DNA of 37,641 nt from Betaproteobacteria bacterium (GCA_947465215.1 CANHZX010000005.1:1-37641); one strand, 5' to 3'; counted from the first letter of the stretch, positions 8,134 through 21,069 are shown. A program made the numbers and translations. The notes: a model not told the origin generated them from the letters alone.

Positions 8134-9209
8134 TCAGCCGCGCGGGAGCTGATGATAGGCGCGGCTACGCGCATGCACCGCTTCAACCAGTGCACCGACA
8201 TGATCCGGTTGCGTGAATTGGGAGATGCCGTGACCCAGGTTGAACACATGCCCCGAGCCATAACCGAACTGGCTCAACACGCGGTCGACCTGCGCCGCAA
8301 TAGAGGCCGGCGGGCTGAACAATACGTTCGGATCGAGATTGCCCTGCAACGCGACCTTGTCGCCGACCCGTTGCCGCGCTTTGCCGATATCGATAGTCCA
8401 GTCGAGCCCCACCGCATTGCTGCCGATGGCAGCGATGTCTTCCAGCCACAGTCCACCGCCCTTGGTGAAGACGATGCTGGGAATGGTCTGCCCATCCCAG
8501 CTGCGATGCAAACCGGCAACAACCCGGCGCAGATATTCCAGCGAGAACTCGTGGTAAGCCGCATCAGACAGCGCACCGCCCCAGGTGTCGAACACCATTA
8601 CCGCCTGGGCGCCGGCTTCAATTTGTGCATTGAGATAGGCGATGACCGCACGGGCATTGATGTCAAGGATGTGGTGCAACAAATCCGGACGCGCGTAGAG
8701 CATGGTCTTGATGGTGCGGAAGTCGTCGCTGCCGCCGCCTTCAACCATGTAGCAGGCCAGCGTATAAGGGCTGCCCGAGAAACCAATCAACGGTACCTTG
8801 CCGTCGAGGGCGCCGCGGATCTGCTTCACCGCGTCGAGCACATAAGCCAGCGTTTCCCGAGGTTCAGGGACCTTCAAGGCTTTAACAGCAGCCTCATCGC
8901 GCACGGTGCGTTCAAATTTCGGGCCTTCACCCTCGGCGAAATAAAGACCCAAGCCCATGGCATCGGGCACGGTCAGGATGTCGGAGAACAGGATGGCGGC
9001 ATCCAGCGGAAATCGTTCCAGCGGCTGCAGCGTGACTTCGGTGGCAAAATCCGGATTCTTGGCGAGTCCGAGGAAACTGCCGGCGCGTTTGCGGGTGGCG
9101 TTGTATTCCGGCAGGTAACGCCCCGCCTGGCGCATGATCCAGACGGGGGTGTAGTCCGTCGGCTGCCGCAGCAGCGCGCGGATGAAGGTGTCGTTCTTCA
9201 GCGCTGACA

Positions 9210-9210
<1 letters not shown>
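8134..9210 (-). CDS. hemE: Uroporphyrinogen decarboxylase
   Basis: HemE removes four acetate carboxyls from uroporphyrinogen III to give coproporphyrinogen III in heme synthesis. The N-terminal signature [15 protein letters not shown] and the segments [32 protein letters not shown] and [16 protein letters not shown] are all present. The track ORF begins at 9264, but the family N-terminus begins MSALKNDTF, so I start at ATG 9210. This gives 358 residues (E. coli 354). That ATG overlaps the gltD stop as TGATG, so translation is probably coupled to gltD. hemB, another heme pathway gene, is found elsewhere in the window. Confidence 0.96.
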
Positions 9211-10631
<1,421 letters not shown>

Positions 10632-10700
10632 TGCGGTCTATCCCTGAATCAACATGCCCTTGACGGGCAAATAACGTTCATCGGTTTAATTGCCCGTAAT

Positions 10701-13700
10701 TCAGGCGGCGATCTTTTTGCCCTTGGCCGCCAATTCGCCCAGCGCGCGACGGTATTCGTTCGGGAACACCTTGACGAATTTGCCACGTGCGGTCGACCAG
10801 TCGGCAATGATGCCCTGCGCCCTGATGCTGCCGGTCAGTTTGGCGTGGTTCTCAATGTAGCGCTTGGCGATGACTTCATCAGCCAGCCCCATATGCCAGA
10901 CGTCACGGGGTACTTTGGCATCCTGCTCGGCTTCCGTCAGCAACGGTTCAAGTTTGACCATCGAAGCGTTGCAGTAGGAAGCGAAGGTGCCGTCCTCGTC
11001 GTAAACATAAGCGATGCCGCCCGACATGCCGGCCGCGAAGTTGCGTCCCGTGGGGCCCAGCACGACGACGGTGCCGCCGGTCATGTATTCGCAGCCATGG
11101 TCACCGGTGCCCTCGACAACGGTATGCGCGCCGGAGTTACGTACGGCAAAACGTTCGCCGGCGACGCCGCGGAAGTAGGCTTCACCCGCGATCGCACCGT
11201 AGAGAACGGCATTGCCGGTAATGATGTTGAGGCCGGCATCGCCGCGGAACTTCGGCGACGGCTGGACGATGATACGTCCGCCCGACAGGCCCTTGCCACA
11301 GTAGTCATTGGTGTCGCCGATCAGGTTCAGCGTGATGCCGCGCGACAGGAAGGCGCCCAGGCTCTGACCGGCAGATCCGGCGAATTTCACGCGGATGGTG
11401 TCCTCGGGCAGGCCGTCGTGGCCGTAACGTTTCGCTACCTGCCCGGAGAGCATGGTGCCGACCGTGCGGTTGATGTTGCGGATCGGCATGTCGATGCTGA
11501 CTTTTTCGCCGCGTTCCAGTGCCGGCTTCGCCAGTTCGATCAGGCGGTGATCCAGTGCCTTGTCGAGGCCGTGATCCTGCGATTCGGTGTGGAAGCGCGA
11601 GACTTCGGGGCCCATCTTCGGCAGGTGGAAGATGCGGCTGAAATCGAGTCCGCGGGCTTTCCAGTGCTCAATGCCCTTGCGGGTGTCGAGCAGATCGGCG
11701 CGGCCGATCAGGTCATCAAACTTGCGGATGCCGAGCTGCGCCATCAACTGGCGGATTTCCTCGGCAACAAAGAAGAAGTAGTTGATGACATGTTCCGGCT
11801 TGCCGGTGAATTTCTTGCGCAGCACCGGATCCTGGGTGGCAACCCCGACCGGACAGGTGTTGAGATGGCATTTGCGCATCATGATGCAGCCCTGGACGAC
11901 CAGCGGGGCCGTGGCAAAGCCGAATTCGTCGGCGCCGAGCAGCGCGCCGACAACGACATCGCGCCCGGTCTTCAACTGGCCGTCAACCTGCACCGCGATA
12001 CGGCTGCGCAGGCGGTTCAGCACCAGCGTCTGCTGGGTTTCGGCGAGACCGAGTTCCCACGGTGTGCCTGCGTGCTTGATCGATGACCACGGGCTCGCGC
12101 CGGTGCCGCCGTCATGGCCGGAAATCGTCACGTGATCGGCTTTCGCCTTGGCCACACCGGCGGCGACCGTGCCGACGCCGACTTCGGAAACCAGCTTGAC
12201 GCTGATCGAAGCGGCGGTGTTGCTGTTCTTCAAGTCGTGGATCAGTTGTGCCAGATCCTCGATTGAATAGATGTCGTGGTGCGGTGGCGGTGAAATCAGT
12301 TCGACGCCCGGTGTCGAGTAGCGCAGTTCGGCGATGTACTCGGAGACCTTTTTACCCGGCAGCTGTCCACCCTCACCCGGCTTGGCGCCCTGCGCCATCT
12401 TGATCTGGATCTGCTCGGCGCTCGCCAGATACTCGGCGGTGACGCCGAAACGGCCGGAAGCAACCTGCTTGATCTTCGACTTCAGCGAATCACCGGCTTT
12501 GATTTCGATATCACTGATAAAGCGGTCAGCGCCCAGGCGCGACGCCATGGTTTCGCCAGCCTTGATCGGGGCAAATCGCCGACGGTCTTCACCGCCTTCG
12601 CCAGTGTTCGACTTGCCGCCGATACGGTTCATCGCCAACGCCAGCGTGGCGTGCGCTTCGGTGGAAATCGATCCCAGCGACATGGCGCCGGTAGAGAAGC
12701 GTTTGACGATTTCCGCCGCCGGCTCGACTTCTTCGATGGCTACCGGTTTGCATTGGTCGAAACGGAAATCAAACAGACCCCGGAACGTCATGTGACGCTT
12801 CGATTGATCGTTGATGATGTCCGCGTATTCGCGATAAGTCGATGCGCTGTTGGCGCGGGTTGCATGCTGCAGCTTGGCGATCGCGTCCGGCGTCCACATG
12901 TGCTCTTCGCCGCGTACCCGCCATGCGTATTCACCGCCGGTATCCAGAGAGCCGGTCAGGACCGGATCGTTGCCGAAGGCGCCGCGATGGGTGCGGATTG
13001 ACTCCTCGGCAACTTCGAACAAGCCGATGCCGCCGACGTTGGACGGCGTGCCGGTGAAATATTTGTCGATCAGCGGCTTTGACAGGCCAATCGCTTCAAA
13101 AATCTGTGCGCCGGTGTAGGACATGTAAGTAGAGATGCCCATTTTCGACATCACCTTGCGCAGACCCTTGCCCACGGCTTTGACGAAATTCTTAATGGCT
13201 TTGTGGCCGTCGACACCGTTGATCTGGCCGCTGTCTGCGATCTGCAGCATGGTCTCCAGCGCCAGGTAGGGATGCACGGCTTCCGCGCCATAACCACCCA
13301 GCAGCGCAAAGTGATGCACTTCGCGCGCCGAACCGGTTTCGACAACGAGGCCGGCACTGGTGCGCAGCCCTTTGTCGACGAGGTGATGATGGATGGTGGA
13401 CAGCGCGAGCAGCGCCGGGATCGCGACATGGTCGCGATCGATGTGGCGGTCGGAAATGATGATGATCGAGTAGCCGGAGCGCACCGCGTCTTCGGCCTGG
13501 GCGGCCAGGCTGGCAAGACGCGCTTCGATGGCTTCCTTGCCCCAGGCTGCGGGGTAGGTAATGTTCAGTTCAAAGGATTTGAACTTGCCATCGGTGTAAC
13601 GCTCGATGTTCCGGATTTTTTCCATCTCGTAGAAATCCAGTACCGGCTGGCTGACTTCGAGGCGGATCGGCGGATTGGTTTCATCGATGCCGAGCAGGTT

Positions 13701-15356
13701 GGGTTTCGGACCGATGAACGACACCAGCGAAGTGACCAGCTCCTCGCGAATCGGATCGATCGGCGGATTGGTCACCTGCGCAAACAGCTGTTTGAAATAC
13801 TGGTACAGGTTCTTGTTCTTGGCCGAGAGCACCGCCAGCGGTGAATCGTTGCCCATGGAGCCGATGGGCTCTTCGCCGTTGCCCGCCATCGGCGTCAGAA
13901 TGAACTTGAGGTCTTCCTGGGTGTAGCCGAAGGCCTGCTGGCGGTCGAGCAGAGGCACAGTGCTGCGTTCCGGCTGAGCTTTCTGGCTTTCGACGTCGTC
14001 GAGCTTGACGCGGATGCGTTCGATCCATTCCACATAGGGTTTGGCTGATGCGAGTGATTCCTTCAGCTCCTTGTCGTCGATGATGCGGCCTTTTTCCAGG
14101 TCGACGAGGAACATCTTGCCCGGCTGCAGGCGCCATTTCTTGACGATCTTTTCTTCGGGAATCGGCAGGCAGCCCGATTCCGAACCCATGATTACCAGAT
14201 CATCATCGGTGACGATGTAACGCGCGGGACGCAGGCCATTTCGATCCAGTGTGGCGCCAATCTGGCGACCGTCGCTGAATGCAATAGCGGCGGGACCATC
14301 CCACGGCTCCATCATCGCGGCGTGGTATTCGTAGAAAGCGCGGCGGCTGGAATCCATCAGCGTGTGGCCTTCCCACGCTTCGGGGATCATCATCATCACG
14401 GCGTGCGCAATCGAATAGCCGCCCATCACCAGCAGTTCGAGCGAATTATCGAAAGATGCCGAATCGGATTGGCCCGGATAAATCAGCGGCCACAGCTTAT
14501 CGAGATCCTTGCCGAGAATCGGGCTGGAAATCGCACCCTGGCGCGCACGTACCCAGTTGACGTTGCCGCGCACGGTGTTGATTTCGCCGTTGTGGGCGAT
14601 CATGCGGAAGGGGTGGGCGAGATCCCAGGTCGGGAAGGTATTGGTCGAGAAACGCTGGTGCACCAACGCCAGTGCCGACACCACGCGCGGATCCTGCAGA
14701 TCCTTGAAATAGGTGCCGACCTGTGAAGGCAGCAGCATGCCTTTGTAAACGATGGTGCGTGCCGACATCGACGGCACGAAAAATTCAGTGCTGTGCGCGA
14801 GGTGTAATTCGCGAATTGCGTGACCGGCGCTTTTGCGGATCACGTAAAGCTTGCGCTCGAGCGCGTCGGTGACACGGATGGCGGAGCTGCGGCCGATGAA
14901 CACCTGCCGGATGACCGGCTCGACTTTCTTGACCGACTCGCCGAGGTCTTCGCTGTCGACTGGAACATCGCGCCAGCCGAGCAGCACCTGGCCTTCATCC
15001 TTGATGGCGCGTTCGATTTCATATTCGCAGGCGAGGCGTGATGCCGGTTCGCGTGGCAGGAAGATCATGCCGATGCCGTATTCACCCGCCGGTGGCAGCT
15101 TGACGCCCTGCTTGTCCATTTCCTCTCGGAAAAACGCGTCGGGAATCTGGATCAGGATGCCGGCGCCATCCGAGGCTTTGGGATCTGCGCCCACTGCGCC
15201 GCGGTGCGTCAGATTGCAAAGAATGGTCAGGCCCTGTTCGATGATGTCGTGACTTTTCTTGCCCTTGATATGGGCAACAAAACCGACACCGCACGCATCG
15301 TGCTCATGCGCACCATCGTAAAGACCTTGGGGTTCCGGCAAATTCGGGTGTGACAT
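10701..15356 (-). CDS. gltB: Glutamate synthase (NADPH) large subunit
   Basis: GltB carries out amide transfer from glutamine and reductive glutamate formation. After a 21-residue propeptide, Cys22 (ACGVGF) is the expected N-terminal nucleophile of the class II amidotransferase domain. The central and FMN-binding domains follow ([20 protein letters not shown]), then the 3Fe-4S cysteines [15 protein letters not shown] near residue 1155 and the C-terminal beta-helix ([21 protein letters not shown]). The track starts at 15422. I use ATG 15356 because it gives the usual [14 protein letters not shown] start, 1551 residues, with an AGG ribosome site upstream (GACGAGGCTCACGATG). Confidence 0.97.
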   Translation of the reverse strand: MSHPNLPEPQGLYDGAHEHDACGVGFVAHIKGKKSHDIIEQGLTILCNLTHRGAVGADPKASDGAGILIQIPDAFFREEMDKQGVKLPPAGEYGIGMIFLPREPASRLACEYEIERAIKDEGQVLLGWRDVPVDSEDLGESVKKVEPVIRQVFIGRSSAIRVTDALERKLYVIRKSAGHAIRELHLAHSTEFFVPSMSARTIVYKGMLLPSQVGTYFKDLQDPRVVSALALVHQRFSTNTFPTWDLAHPFRMIAHNGEINTVRGNVNWVRARQGAISSPILGKDLDKLWPLIYPGQSDSASFDNSLELLVMGGYSIAHAVMMMIPEAWEGHTLMDSSRRAFYEYHAAMMEPWDGPAAIAFSDGRQIGATLDRNGLRPARYIVTDDDLVIMGSESGCLPIPEEKIVKKWRLQPGKMFLVDLEKGRIIDDKELKESLASAKPYVEWIERIRVKLDDVESQKAQPERSTVPLLDRQQAFGYTQEDLKFILTPMAGNGEEPIGSMGNDSPLAVLSAKNKNLYQYFKQLFAQVTNPPIDPIREELVTSLVSFIGPKPNLLGIDETNPPIRLEVSQPVLDFYEMEKIRNIERYTDGKFKSFELNITYPAAWGKEAIEARLASLAAQAEDAVRSGYSIIIISDRHIDRDHVAIPALLALSTIHHHLVDKGLRTSAGLVVETGSAREVHHFALLGGYGAEAVHPYLALETMLQIADSGQINGVDGHKAIKNFVKAVGKGLRKVMSKMGISTYMSYTGAQIFEAIGLSKPLIDKYFTGTPSNVGGIGLFEVAEESIRTHRGAFGNDPVLTGSLDTGGEYAWRVRGEEHMWTPDAIAKLQHATRANSASTYREYADIINDQSKRHMTFRGLFDFRFDQCKPVAIEEVEPAAEIVKRFSTGAMSLGSISTEAHATLALAMNRIGGKSNTGEGGEDRRRFAPIKAGETMASRLGADRFISDIEIKAGDSLKSKIKQVASGRFGVTAEYLASAEQIQIKMAQGAKPGEGGQLPGKKVSEYIAELRYSTPGVELISPPPHHDIYSIEDLAQLIHDLKNSNTAASISVKLVSEVGVGTVAAGVAKAKADHVTISGHDGGTGASPWSSIKHAGTPWELGLAETQQTLVLNRLRSRIAVQVDGQLKTGRDVVVGALLGADEFGFATAPLVVQGCIMMRKCHLNTCPVGVATQDPVLRKKFTGKPEHVINYFFFVAEEIRQLMAQLGIRKFDDLIGRADLLDTRKGIEHWKARGLDFSRIFHLPKMGPEVSRFHTESQDHGLDKALDHRLIELAKPALERGEKVSIDMPIRNINRTVGTMLSGQVAKRYGHDGLPEDTIRVKFAGSAGQSLGAFLSRGITLNLIGDTNDYCGKGLSGGRIIVQPSPKFRGDAGLNIITGNAVLYGAIAGEAYFRGVAGERFAVRNSGAHTVVEGTGDHGCEYMTGGTVVVLGPTGRNFAAGMSGGIAYVYDEDGTFASYCNASMVKLEPLLTEAEQDAKVPRDVWHMGLADEVIAKRYIENHAKLTGSIRAQGIIADWSTARGKFVKVFPNEYRRALGELAAKGKKIAA

Positions 15357-15394
15357 CGTGAGCCTCGTCAAAAACACCATGAAAATCAACAGCT

Positions 15395-15413
15395 TGCAAC
15401 GATATTTGTTGCA
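15395..15413. promoter_or_regulatory. Inverted repeat in the gltB upstream region
   Basis: TGCAAC-N7-GTTGCA is a 6-bp inverted repeat about 40-57 bases upstream of the gltB start. It overlaps the -10 position of the candidate gltB promoter, so it could be an operator. Which protein binds is unknown. Confidence 0.35.
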
Positions 15414-15436
15414 TCGCCACAAGCCGGGATTGTCAA
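15408..15436 (-). promoter_or_regulatory. Candidate gltB promoter
   Basis: On the minus strand a perfect -35 TTGACA (15431-15436) is followed after 17 bases by TGCAAC, a poor -10 box. The region lies in the 168-base gap between dgt and gltB. A weak -10 that overlaps an inverted repeat suggests a regulated promoter, but this is inference. Confidence 0.35.
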
Positions 15437-15524
15437 AACGCGAAAAACGGAGTGAAACCCGGTAAGTCTACCGCTATCAAAGGGTTAGCTCAACGGGTAG
15501 CGGCCTTAGGTCCGCGAGAAAATC

Positions 15525-16649
15525 TCAGCTGACGTCGATGGAAAACAGACGTCGATGTTCGACGATGGCGTAGCGGTCGGTCATCCCGGCAATGTAGTCG
15601 GCAATGGCACGCGGGGTGTTGGTCTCGGCACGGGCCTGGAATTCCGGCGGCAGCAGGCCGGGCTCGGCCAGAAAGGCCTGGAACAGGTCGGTGATGATGC
15701 GGCGGGCCTTGCTGCTCATCCGGGAGACCCGGTAGTGCCGGTACAGGTTGGTGCGCAAAAACTGTTTTAATTCAGTCTGTTCCTGCTGGATCCGCTGCGA
15801 AAAGCGGATCATCGCCGGTGCCTTGCGGACGTCATCCAAGGAGGTGGGGTTATGTTCGCGGATGCTCGCGGCGCTCTGGCGGATCAGGTCGGTCACCAGG
15901 GTGTCGATCATCCGGCGCACCGTCTCGTGTACCAGCCGCCGGCCTTCGATTTTTGGATAGGACTTTAGCGCCGCCCGCATGTGCCGGCGGAAAATCCCTA
16001 CGGTCGCCAGTTGATCCATTTCCAGCAGGCCTGAGCGCAGGCCATCGTCGACGTCATGGTTGTTGTAGGCGATTTCGTCGGCGAGATTGGCGATCTGGGC
16101 TTCAAGGCTCGGGCGCTGCCGGCGAATAAAACGTTCGCCAACATCGCCGAGCAGGCGGGCGTTTTTCAGCGAGCAGTGCTTGAGAATGCCTTCACGGGTT
16201 TCGAAGGTCAGATTCAGTCCGTCGAATGCGCCGTAACGTTGTTCCAGCACATCTACCACCCGCAGTGATTGCAGGTTGTGCTCGAATCCGCCATACGGCT
16301 TCATGCAATCATTGAGCGCATCCTGACCGCTGTGGCCGAACGGAGTATGGCCGAGGTCATGTGCCAGCGTGATGGCCTCGGTCAGGTCTTCGCTGAGCGA
16401 CAGATGGCGCGCCACCGAGCGGCCGATCTGCGCTACTTCCAAGCTGTGCGTGAGGCGGGTGCGGAACAGATCACCCTCATGGTTCACGAACACCTGGGTC
16501 TTGTATTCAAGGCGGCGAAATCCGGTGGAATGGATGATGCGGTCGCGGTCCCGCTGATATTCGCTGCGCCCTCGGGGCGGAGGTTCGCGGAAGCGGCGGC
16601 CGCGCGAAGATTCCGCATTGGCGGCGTATGGAGCCAGTTCAGGCGTCAT
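15525..16649 (-). CDS. dgt: dGTP triphosphohydrolase-like HD-domain protein
   Basis: The 374-residue protein belongs to the HD phosphohydrolase family that releases triphosphate from dNTPs. The metal-binding histidines and aspartate are visible in [11 protein letters not shown] and [17 protein letters not shown], with [13 protein letters not shown] further on. The short N-terminus with RGRRFREP and [27 protein letters not shown] is typical of the dGTPase-like subgroup. The track start at 16709 is too far upstream. ATG 16649 follows a strong ribosome site (GGGGAGGGTGTTGATG) and overlaps the end of aroB by 11 bases, which suggests coupled translation. Confidence 0.92.
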   Translation of the reverse strand: MTPELAPYAANAESSRGRRFREPPPRGRSEYQRDRDRIIHSTGFRRLEYKTQVFVNHEGDLFRTRLTHSLEVAQIGRSVARHLSLSEDLTEAITLAHDLGHTPFGHSGQDALNDCMKPYGGFEHNLQSLRVVDVLEQRYGAFDGLNLTFETREGILKHCSLKNARLLGDVGERFIRRQRPSLEAQIANLADEIAYNNHDVDDGLRSGLLEMDQLATVGIFRRHMRAALKSYPKIEGRRLVHETVRRMIDTLVTDLIRQSAASIREHNPTSLDDVRKAPAMIRFSQRIQQEQTELKQFLRTNLYRHYRVSRMSSKARRIITDLFQAFLAEPGLLPPEFQARAETNTPRAIADYIAGMTDRYAIVEHRRLFSIDVS

Positions 16650-17739
16650 CAACACCCTCCCCGCCGAGAACGATGGCCAGCGCTTCGCCAGGAACGGCGG
16701 CGCTGACAAAGGCTTCGCCGATTTTATTCAGCAGCACGAAACGGATTTTTCCGCCCTCAACTTTTTTATCATGGCCCATCAGTTCCAGGTAACGGTCGAC
16801 ACCCAGACGCGGCCCTCGAACCGGCAAACCGGCCCGCTGCAGCAGCTTTTCCGTGCGCGAGATGCAAGTTGCATCGACCAGCCCCATCCGCTGCGAGACC
16901 CGCGCGGCAATAGCCATGCCTGCGGCAACGGCTTCACCGTGCAACCACTTGCCGTACCCCAGACCGGATTCAATGGCGTGTCCGAAGGTATGTCCGAAGT
17001 TAAGCAGTGCCCTGACACCTTCTTCGCGTTCATCTGCCGCGACAACGGTAGCCTTGTTGCGGCAGGACACATGGATGGCGTGGGCAAGTGCCGCAGCATC
17101 GCGTGCCAGCAGCTGATCCATATTGGTTTCCAGCCATTCGAAAAACACTGAATCCCCAATCAATCCGTATTTGATGATTTCTGCCAGACCTGCAGCGAAC
17201 TCCCGTTGCGGCAGCGTTTTGAGCGTATCGGTGTCGGCAATCACCGCGCGCGGCTGGTAAAAAGCGCCGATCATGTTTTTGCCCAGCGGATGATTGATCG
17301 CCGTTTTACCGCCGACGGAAGAATCTACCTGAGCCAGCAGCGTTGTCGGGATCTGGATGAAGGGGGCGCCGCGCTGGAAAGTTGCCGCGGCGAAGCCGAC
17401 CAGATCGCCGATTACGCCACCACCCAGTGCAATCAATGTTGTCTTACGCTCGGCGTGCCGCTTCAGCAGCGCATCAAACACCAGATTCAGCGTTTGCCAG
17501 TTCTTGTGTTCCTCACCGTCCGGCAGCACGATGGTATCGACGTCAATCTGCTGTGCGGCAAGAGCTGATTTGAGCTTTTCCAGATACAGCGGGCCGACCA
17601 CAGTGTTGGTGATGATCACGGCTTTGCGTTGCGGCAAATGGGCGGCCACCAGTTCGGCATGGCTTAGAAGGCCTGGTCCAATGTGTATCGGATAGCCGCG
17701 ATCGGCAAGATCAACGTGCAGTGTGCTGTGTTTGTTCAT
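16639..17739 (-). CDS. aroB: 3-dehydroquinate synthase
   Basis: AroB converts DAHP to 3-dehydroquinate, the second step of the shikimate pathway. The 366-residue product has the NAD-binding [19 protein letters not shown], the substrate/metal region [23 protein letters not shown], and the zinc-ligand segment [12 protein letters not shown]. Length is standard. The ATG overlaps the aroK stop codon (ATGA), and the 3' end overlaps the dgt start, so aroK, aroB and dgt form a tight transcription unit. Confidence 0.97.
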   Translation of the reverse strand: MNKHSTLHVDLADRGYPIHIGPGLLSHAELVAAHLPQRKAVIITNTVVGPLYLEKLKSALAAQQIDVDTIVLPDGEEHKNWQTLNLVFDALLKRHAERKTTLIALGGGVIGDLVGFAAATFQRGAPFIQIPTTLLAQVDSSVGGKTAINHPLGKNMIGAFYQPRAVIADTDTLKTLPQREFAAGLAEIIKYGLIGDSVFFEWLETNMDQLLARDAAALAHAIHVSCRNKATVVAADEREEGVRALLNFGHTFGHAIESGLGYGKWLHGEAVAAGMAIAARVSQRMGLVDATCISRTEKLLQRAGLPVRGPRLGVDRYLELMGHDKKVEGGKIRFVLLNKIGEAFVSAAVPGEALAIVLGGEGVDDA

Positions 17740-18329
17740 GACTGGGTTTGCTCTGCCGGCTGCTGTGGCGTGTTGGTATTGCCATCTGTCAACAGTTGCT
17801 GAATCTTCGAAGTCAGGTGTGCCACACTTTGTGATCCGGTATCGACGATCAGATCAGCTACTTCCCGATACAGCGGATCACGTTGCTCGTGAAGCGTCCG
17901 CAGCTTGCCGAGCGGATCTGCTGTCTGCAGCAGCGGGCGGTTGCGATCCCTGCGGGTGCGACGCCACAGATCTTCGGGCGCCGCACGAAGGTAAATCACC
18001 CGGCCGCGGCTTTTGAGAAACCGGCGGTTGGTCTCCGCAATCACGGCGCCGCCGCCGGTTGCCAGCACGATGCCGTTCATAGCGCTCAGTTGCTCGATCA
18101 TTTTTTCTTCACGCGCCCGGAATCCGGTTTCGCCCTCGATCTCGAAAATCAACGGGATTTTTACGCCGGTGATCCGTTCGATCTCGGCATCGGCATCAAA
18201 AAATTCCATGTTCAGGCGGCGCGCAAGCATGCGGCCGACCGATGTTTTTCCCGCGCCCATCAGGCCGACCAGAAAAATGTTGCCGGGTCCGTCTGCGGTT
18301 TCGCCGGGATTAGGGTTGCTTGACATCAT
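17736..18329 (-). CDS. aroK: Shikimate kinase
   Basis: This kinase phosphorylates shikimate at the 3-hydroxyl. The 197-residue protein shows Walker [13 protein letters not shown] near residue 22, the shikimate-binding DADAEIE and FRAREE, GGGAV near residue 92, and a LID-type RRDRNRPLL. Two adjacent ATG codons (18329 and 18326) could start translation; neither has a clear ribosome site. The Pro/Asn/Gln-rich C-terminal tail is longer than in E. coli AroK (173 residues). The gene lies just after the terminator that closes the pil operon and overlaps aroB by 4 bases. The pilQ-aroK-aroB order is widespread in proteobacteria. Confidence 0.95.
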   Translation of the reverse strand: MMSSNPNPGETADGPGNIFLVGLMGAGKTSVGRMLARRLNMEFFDADAEIERITGVKIPLIFEIEGETGFRAREEKMIEQLSAMNGIVLATGGGAVIAETNRRFLKSRGRVIYLRAAPEDLWRRTRRDRNRPLLQTADPLGKLRTLHEQRDPLYREVADLIVDTGSQSVAHLTSKIQQLLTDGNTNTPQQPAEQTQS

Positions 18330-18378
18330 GAGGTGATTTTAGCTGAAGCCGTGTAATGCCCGTATCGCAGATACCAAT

Positions 18379-18405
18379 AAAAAAGGGCGGCGCAACGCGC
18401 CGCCC
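18379..18405 (-). terminator. Intrinsic terminator of the pilMNOPQ operon
   Basis: On the minus strand a perfect 9-bp stem GGGCGGCGC-GTT-GCGCCGCCC is followed directly by six T residues. It starts about 22 bases after the pilQ stop and separates pil transcription from aroK. A 50-base interval to aroK remains, in which I see no clear promoter. Confidence 0.9.
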
Positions 18406-18427
18406 CTTGGATCATCCGGATAGCGGA

Positions 18428-20539
18428 TTAACGCAGCGTTGCGGCGTCTTTCAGGACTTTCGGCGAGATGAAGATCAGCAGTTCGCGCCGGTCATCCACA
18501 CGCTGGTTGTTTTTGAACAGGAAGCCGACAAAGGGCAGGTCGCCGAGCACCGGTACCTTGGTGGTCGTCGAGCGTTCGTCCTGCGTATAGATACCGCCGA
18601 TGACCACCGTGCCGCCGTTTTCGACCAGAACCTCCGTCGCCACCTGTTTGGTGTCGATGGACGGGCCCGACAGCGTGTTGGTGCCGACACTGTCCTTGTT
18701 TACTTTAAGGTTCATGATCACGTTGTCATCCGGCGTGATCTGCGGTTTTACTTTCAGCGACAGTGTTGCTTTGCGGAACGAAACGCTGGTTGCACCGCTC
18801 GACGTAGCCTGCTGGTACGGAATCTCCGTGCCCTGTTCGATCGTGGCTTCAACCTTGTCTGCGGTGATGACACGCGGGCTCGAGATGATCTTGCCTTTGC
18901 CGTCAGCCTGCAGTGCCGAGAGCTCCAGATTCAGGAACTTGGTGCTCTTGTCGTTGAAGAGCAGGAAGGAAAACACGCCGGGATTGGCGCCGGACAGGCC
19001 GGTCGCCGGCAGGTTGACAAACAGCGCGTCGTTGAACGTGCCCGCGGTTGTAGTCTGCCCTGATGTAAACGCGGTGGCATTGGTGCTGCCGCCAATCAAG
19101 GCATTGGTGCCGCCACCGTTGCCCAGACGGAAACCCTGCCCGGTGGTGTCATTGAAGCCCAGGCGTGCGCCGATGTTGCGGCTGAAAGTATCGTTGGCTT
19201 CAACGATGCGCGATTCGATCATCACCTGACGGACGGGGACGTCAATCTGTTTCAGCAGCTTACGCACCTCCTCCAATCGAGACGGCGTGTCCTGCACAAA
19301 CACCGTATTGGTGCGTACGTCGACCACAGCGCTGCCGCGCTTCGACAGGATCCGCTGCTTGGGATCCGACAGCAGTGTCTGAAATTCAGCAGCCTTCTGA
19401 TAGTTGACCTGGATGCTCTCGGTGCGCAGCGGTTCCAGATCAGCGATCTGCGAGCGTGCTTCCAGCGCTAATTTTTCACGCGTGGCCAACTCGTCGCGCG
19501 GTGCGATCCACACCACGTTGCCGGTCTTGCGCATGTCGAGGCCTTTGCTCTGGAGGATGATGTCCAGCGCCTGATCCCAGGGTACGTCTTTGAGCCGCAG
19601 AGTGAGGCTGCCGCCGACGGTGTCGCTGGTGATGACATTGAGGCCGGTAAAGTCGGCGATGACCTGCAGTACGGCGCGGACTTCAACGTTCTGGAAATTG
19701 AGCGACAGTTTTTCGCCGGTGAATCCGGGCTGGACCAGCCGGGTGCCGTCATCCACGACTTTTTTGACTTCGATGATGAAACGGTTATCCGTCTGGTAAG
19801 CCGAGTGTTCCCAGGCACCACGCGGCGTGATCACCATGCGCGTACCGTTGCCCTGTGCATAGGTTTCGATGCTTTCAACCGGGGTGCCGAAGTCAACGAC
19901 GTCAAGACGGCGTGCAAGGTTTTTCGGAACGGCAGTGTTGAGGAAATCGATGATCAGCGAGCGGCCTTGCGTACGCAGGTCGATGCCGACCTGGTTGTCG
20001 GACAGATCAACCATGACACGACCTTCGCCGGTGCTGCCGCGGCGGAAGTCAACGTCACGAAGACTGTGTTTGCCGTCACCCGGTTTGACCTGTGCGAAAG
20101 TCTGCGCGGCCGGTGCCGGCGTGCTGCCTGCAGTTGAGGAGCCGCCCAGGGTAACCATGATGGTGTTGCCTTCGATCTTGGCGTCGTAGCCCAGCTGTTT
20201 CGACGTTTCAAGAACCAGGCGTGAACGATCACCGGCCTGGACGATATTGATCCGGCGGACATCGCCTTCGCCGATTTCATGCGTGGTTTTACCTGAACCG
20301 TTGGTGGTGCCGGGGAAATCGAAAGCGATTCGCGGCGGGTTGTTCACCACGAAGCTGGCAGGAGTGCTGGCGGGAGCGCCTTTCAGCGTGATTTTCACGA
20401 GCGTCGAACCGCCCTGTTGCGCCGAAACGTTCACGGCTTCGATGCTGTTCTGAGCGTAAGCCGTGGCGGCGGCGATGGCAAAACCTGCCGCTACCGCCAG
20501 TTTCGAAACACGAGTCATGAATTTGAAAAGCTGAATCAT
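18428..20539 (-). CDS. pilQ: Type IV pilus outer-membrane secretin PilQ
   Basis: PilQ forms the gated outer-membrane channel for the pilus. The 703-residue protein has a signal peptide (cleavage near AYA-QN), two AMIN-type peptidoglycan-binding repeats in the first 230 residues, an STN/N0 domain (LNFQNVEVRAVLQVIADFTGLNV), an N1 domain with KRGSAVVDVRTNTVFVQDTP, and the C-terminal secretin barrel with the family signature VPVLGDLPFVGFLFK near the end. A Gly/Thr/Asn-rich stretch lies in the barrel region. The ATG overlaps the pilP stop (ATGA) and has a strong ribosome site (GGGAGG, 6-base spacing). It is the last gene before the terminator. Confidence 0.97.
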   Translation of the reverse strand: MIQLFKFMTRVSKLAVAAGFAIAAATAYAQNSIEAVNVSAQQGGSTLVKITLKGAPASTPASFVVNNPPRIAFDFPGTTNGSGKTTHEIGEGDVRRINIVQAGDRSRLVLETSKQLGYDAKIEGNTIMVTLGGSSTAGSTPAPAAQTFAQVKPGDGKHSLRDVDFRRGSTGEGRVMVDLSDNQVGIDLRTQGRSLIIDFLNTAVPKNLARRLDVVDFGTPVESIETYAQGNGTRMVITPRGAWEHSAYQTDNRFIIEVKKVVDDGTRLVQPGFTGEKLSLNFQNVEVRAVLQVIADFTGLNVITSDTVGGSLTLRLKDVPWDQALDIILQSKGLDMRKTGNVVWIAPRDELATREKLALEARSQIADLEPLRTESIQVNYQKAAEFQTLLSDPKQRILSKRGSAVVDVRTNTVFVQDTPSRLEEVRKLLKQIDVPVRQVMIESRIVEANDTFSRNIGARLGFNDTTGQGFRLGNGGGTNALIGGSTNATAFTSGQTTTAGTFNDALFVNLPATGLSGANPGVFSFLLFNDKSTKFLNLELSALQADGKGKIISSPRVITADKVEATIEQGTEIPYQQATSSGATSVSFRKATLSLKVKPQITPDDNVIMNLKVNKDSVGTNTLSGPSIDTKQVATEVLVENGGTVVIGGIYTQDERSTTTKVPVLGDLPFVGFLFKNNQRVDDRRELLIFISPKVLKDAATLR

Positions 20540-21069
20540 TTAGAGCCTCCCTGTTCTTGCAACAACAGCGCTTGTTCCTTCTCTTCCCAGTTGCCGCCGC
20601 TGTCCTGAACAATTTCCTTCAGTTTGATATCTGTTTCCGAGATGCCAACGATGCGTCCAAAGTTCTGGCCCAGGTAATTGCCCGAGCGCACACGGTAAAG
20701 CGCACTGTCCGGTGCCTTGACCAGCGCAAATACCTGATCTTTCTGCTGCAGAGTGCCGACCATTTTCAGGTTTTCCAGCGGGAAGGCTTCGAGCGCTTCG
20801 CGCGGACGGTTGAAATCCGGCTGCAGACCACCCTTGGCCGTCGATTTCGGCGGTTCGATTTTTCTTGGCTTGAATGGATCGGTCAGATCGTAGGCGTTGT
20901 AGGCAAAAGGCTCATACGGTTTGACTTCGGGCAGCGGCTGAATCCGGCCGCCCGGCAATTTGTCCGATTCCTTGACGAATTGCCGCAGATCGGAATGTTC
21001 CTCGCTGCTGCAGCCCGTCAAGGCTGCTGCGCAGGTCAAAGCGACAACCATTAAAGTTTTACGGTTCAT
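20536..21069 (-). CDS. pilP: Type IV pilus assembly lipoprotein PilP
   Basis: The 177-residue protein starts with a lipoprotein signal and lipobox (ALTGC, Cys20), so it is lipid-anchored in the periplasm. The C-terminal HR-like domain (LENLKMVGTLQQKDQVFALVKAPDSALYRVRSGNYLGQNFGRI) binds PilQ and links it to PilN/PilO. Its ATG overlaps the pilO stop codon, and its stop overlaps the pilQ start, a chain of 4-base overlaps that suggests coupled translation. Confidence 0.95.
   Translation of the reverse strand: MNRKTLMVVALTCAAALTGCSSEEHSDLRQFVKESDKLPGGRIQPLPEVKPYEPFAYNAYDLTDPFKPRKIEPPKSTAKGGLQPDFNRPREALEAFPLENLKMVGTLQQKDQVFALVKAPDSALYRVRSGNYLGQNFGRIVGISETDIKLKEIVQDSGGNWEEKEQALLLQEQGGSK

Noticed and set aside
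15481-15520. tRNA-like D-arm sequence (TTAGCTCAACGGGTAGCGG) between dgt and gltB
   Set aside because: GCTC does not pair with the following bases as a D-stem should, and no anticodon arm, T-arm or acceptor stem follows. It is treated as a chance match.
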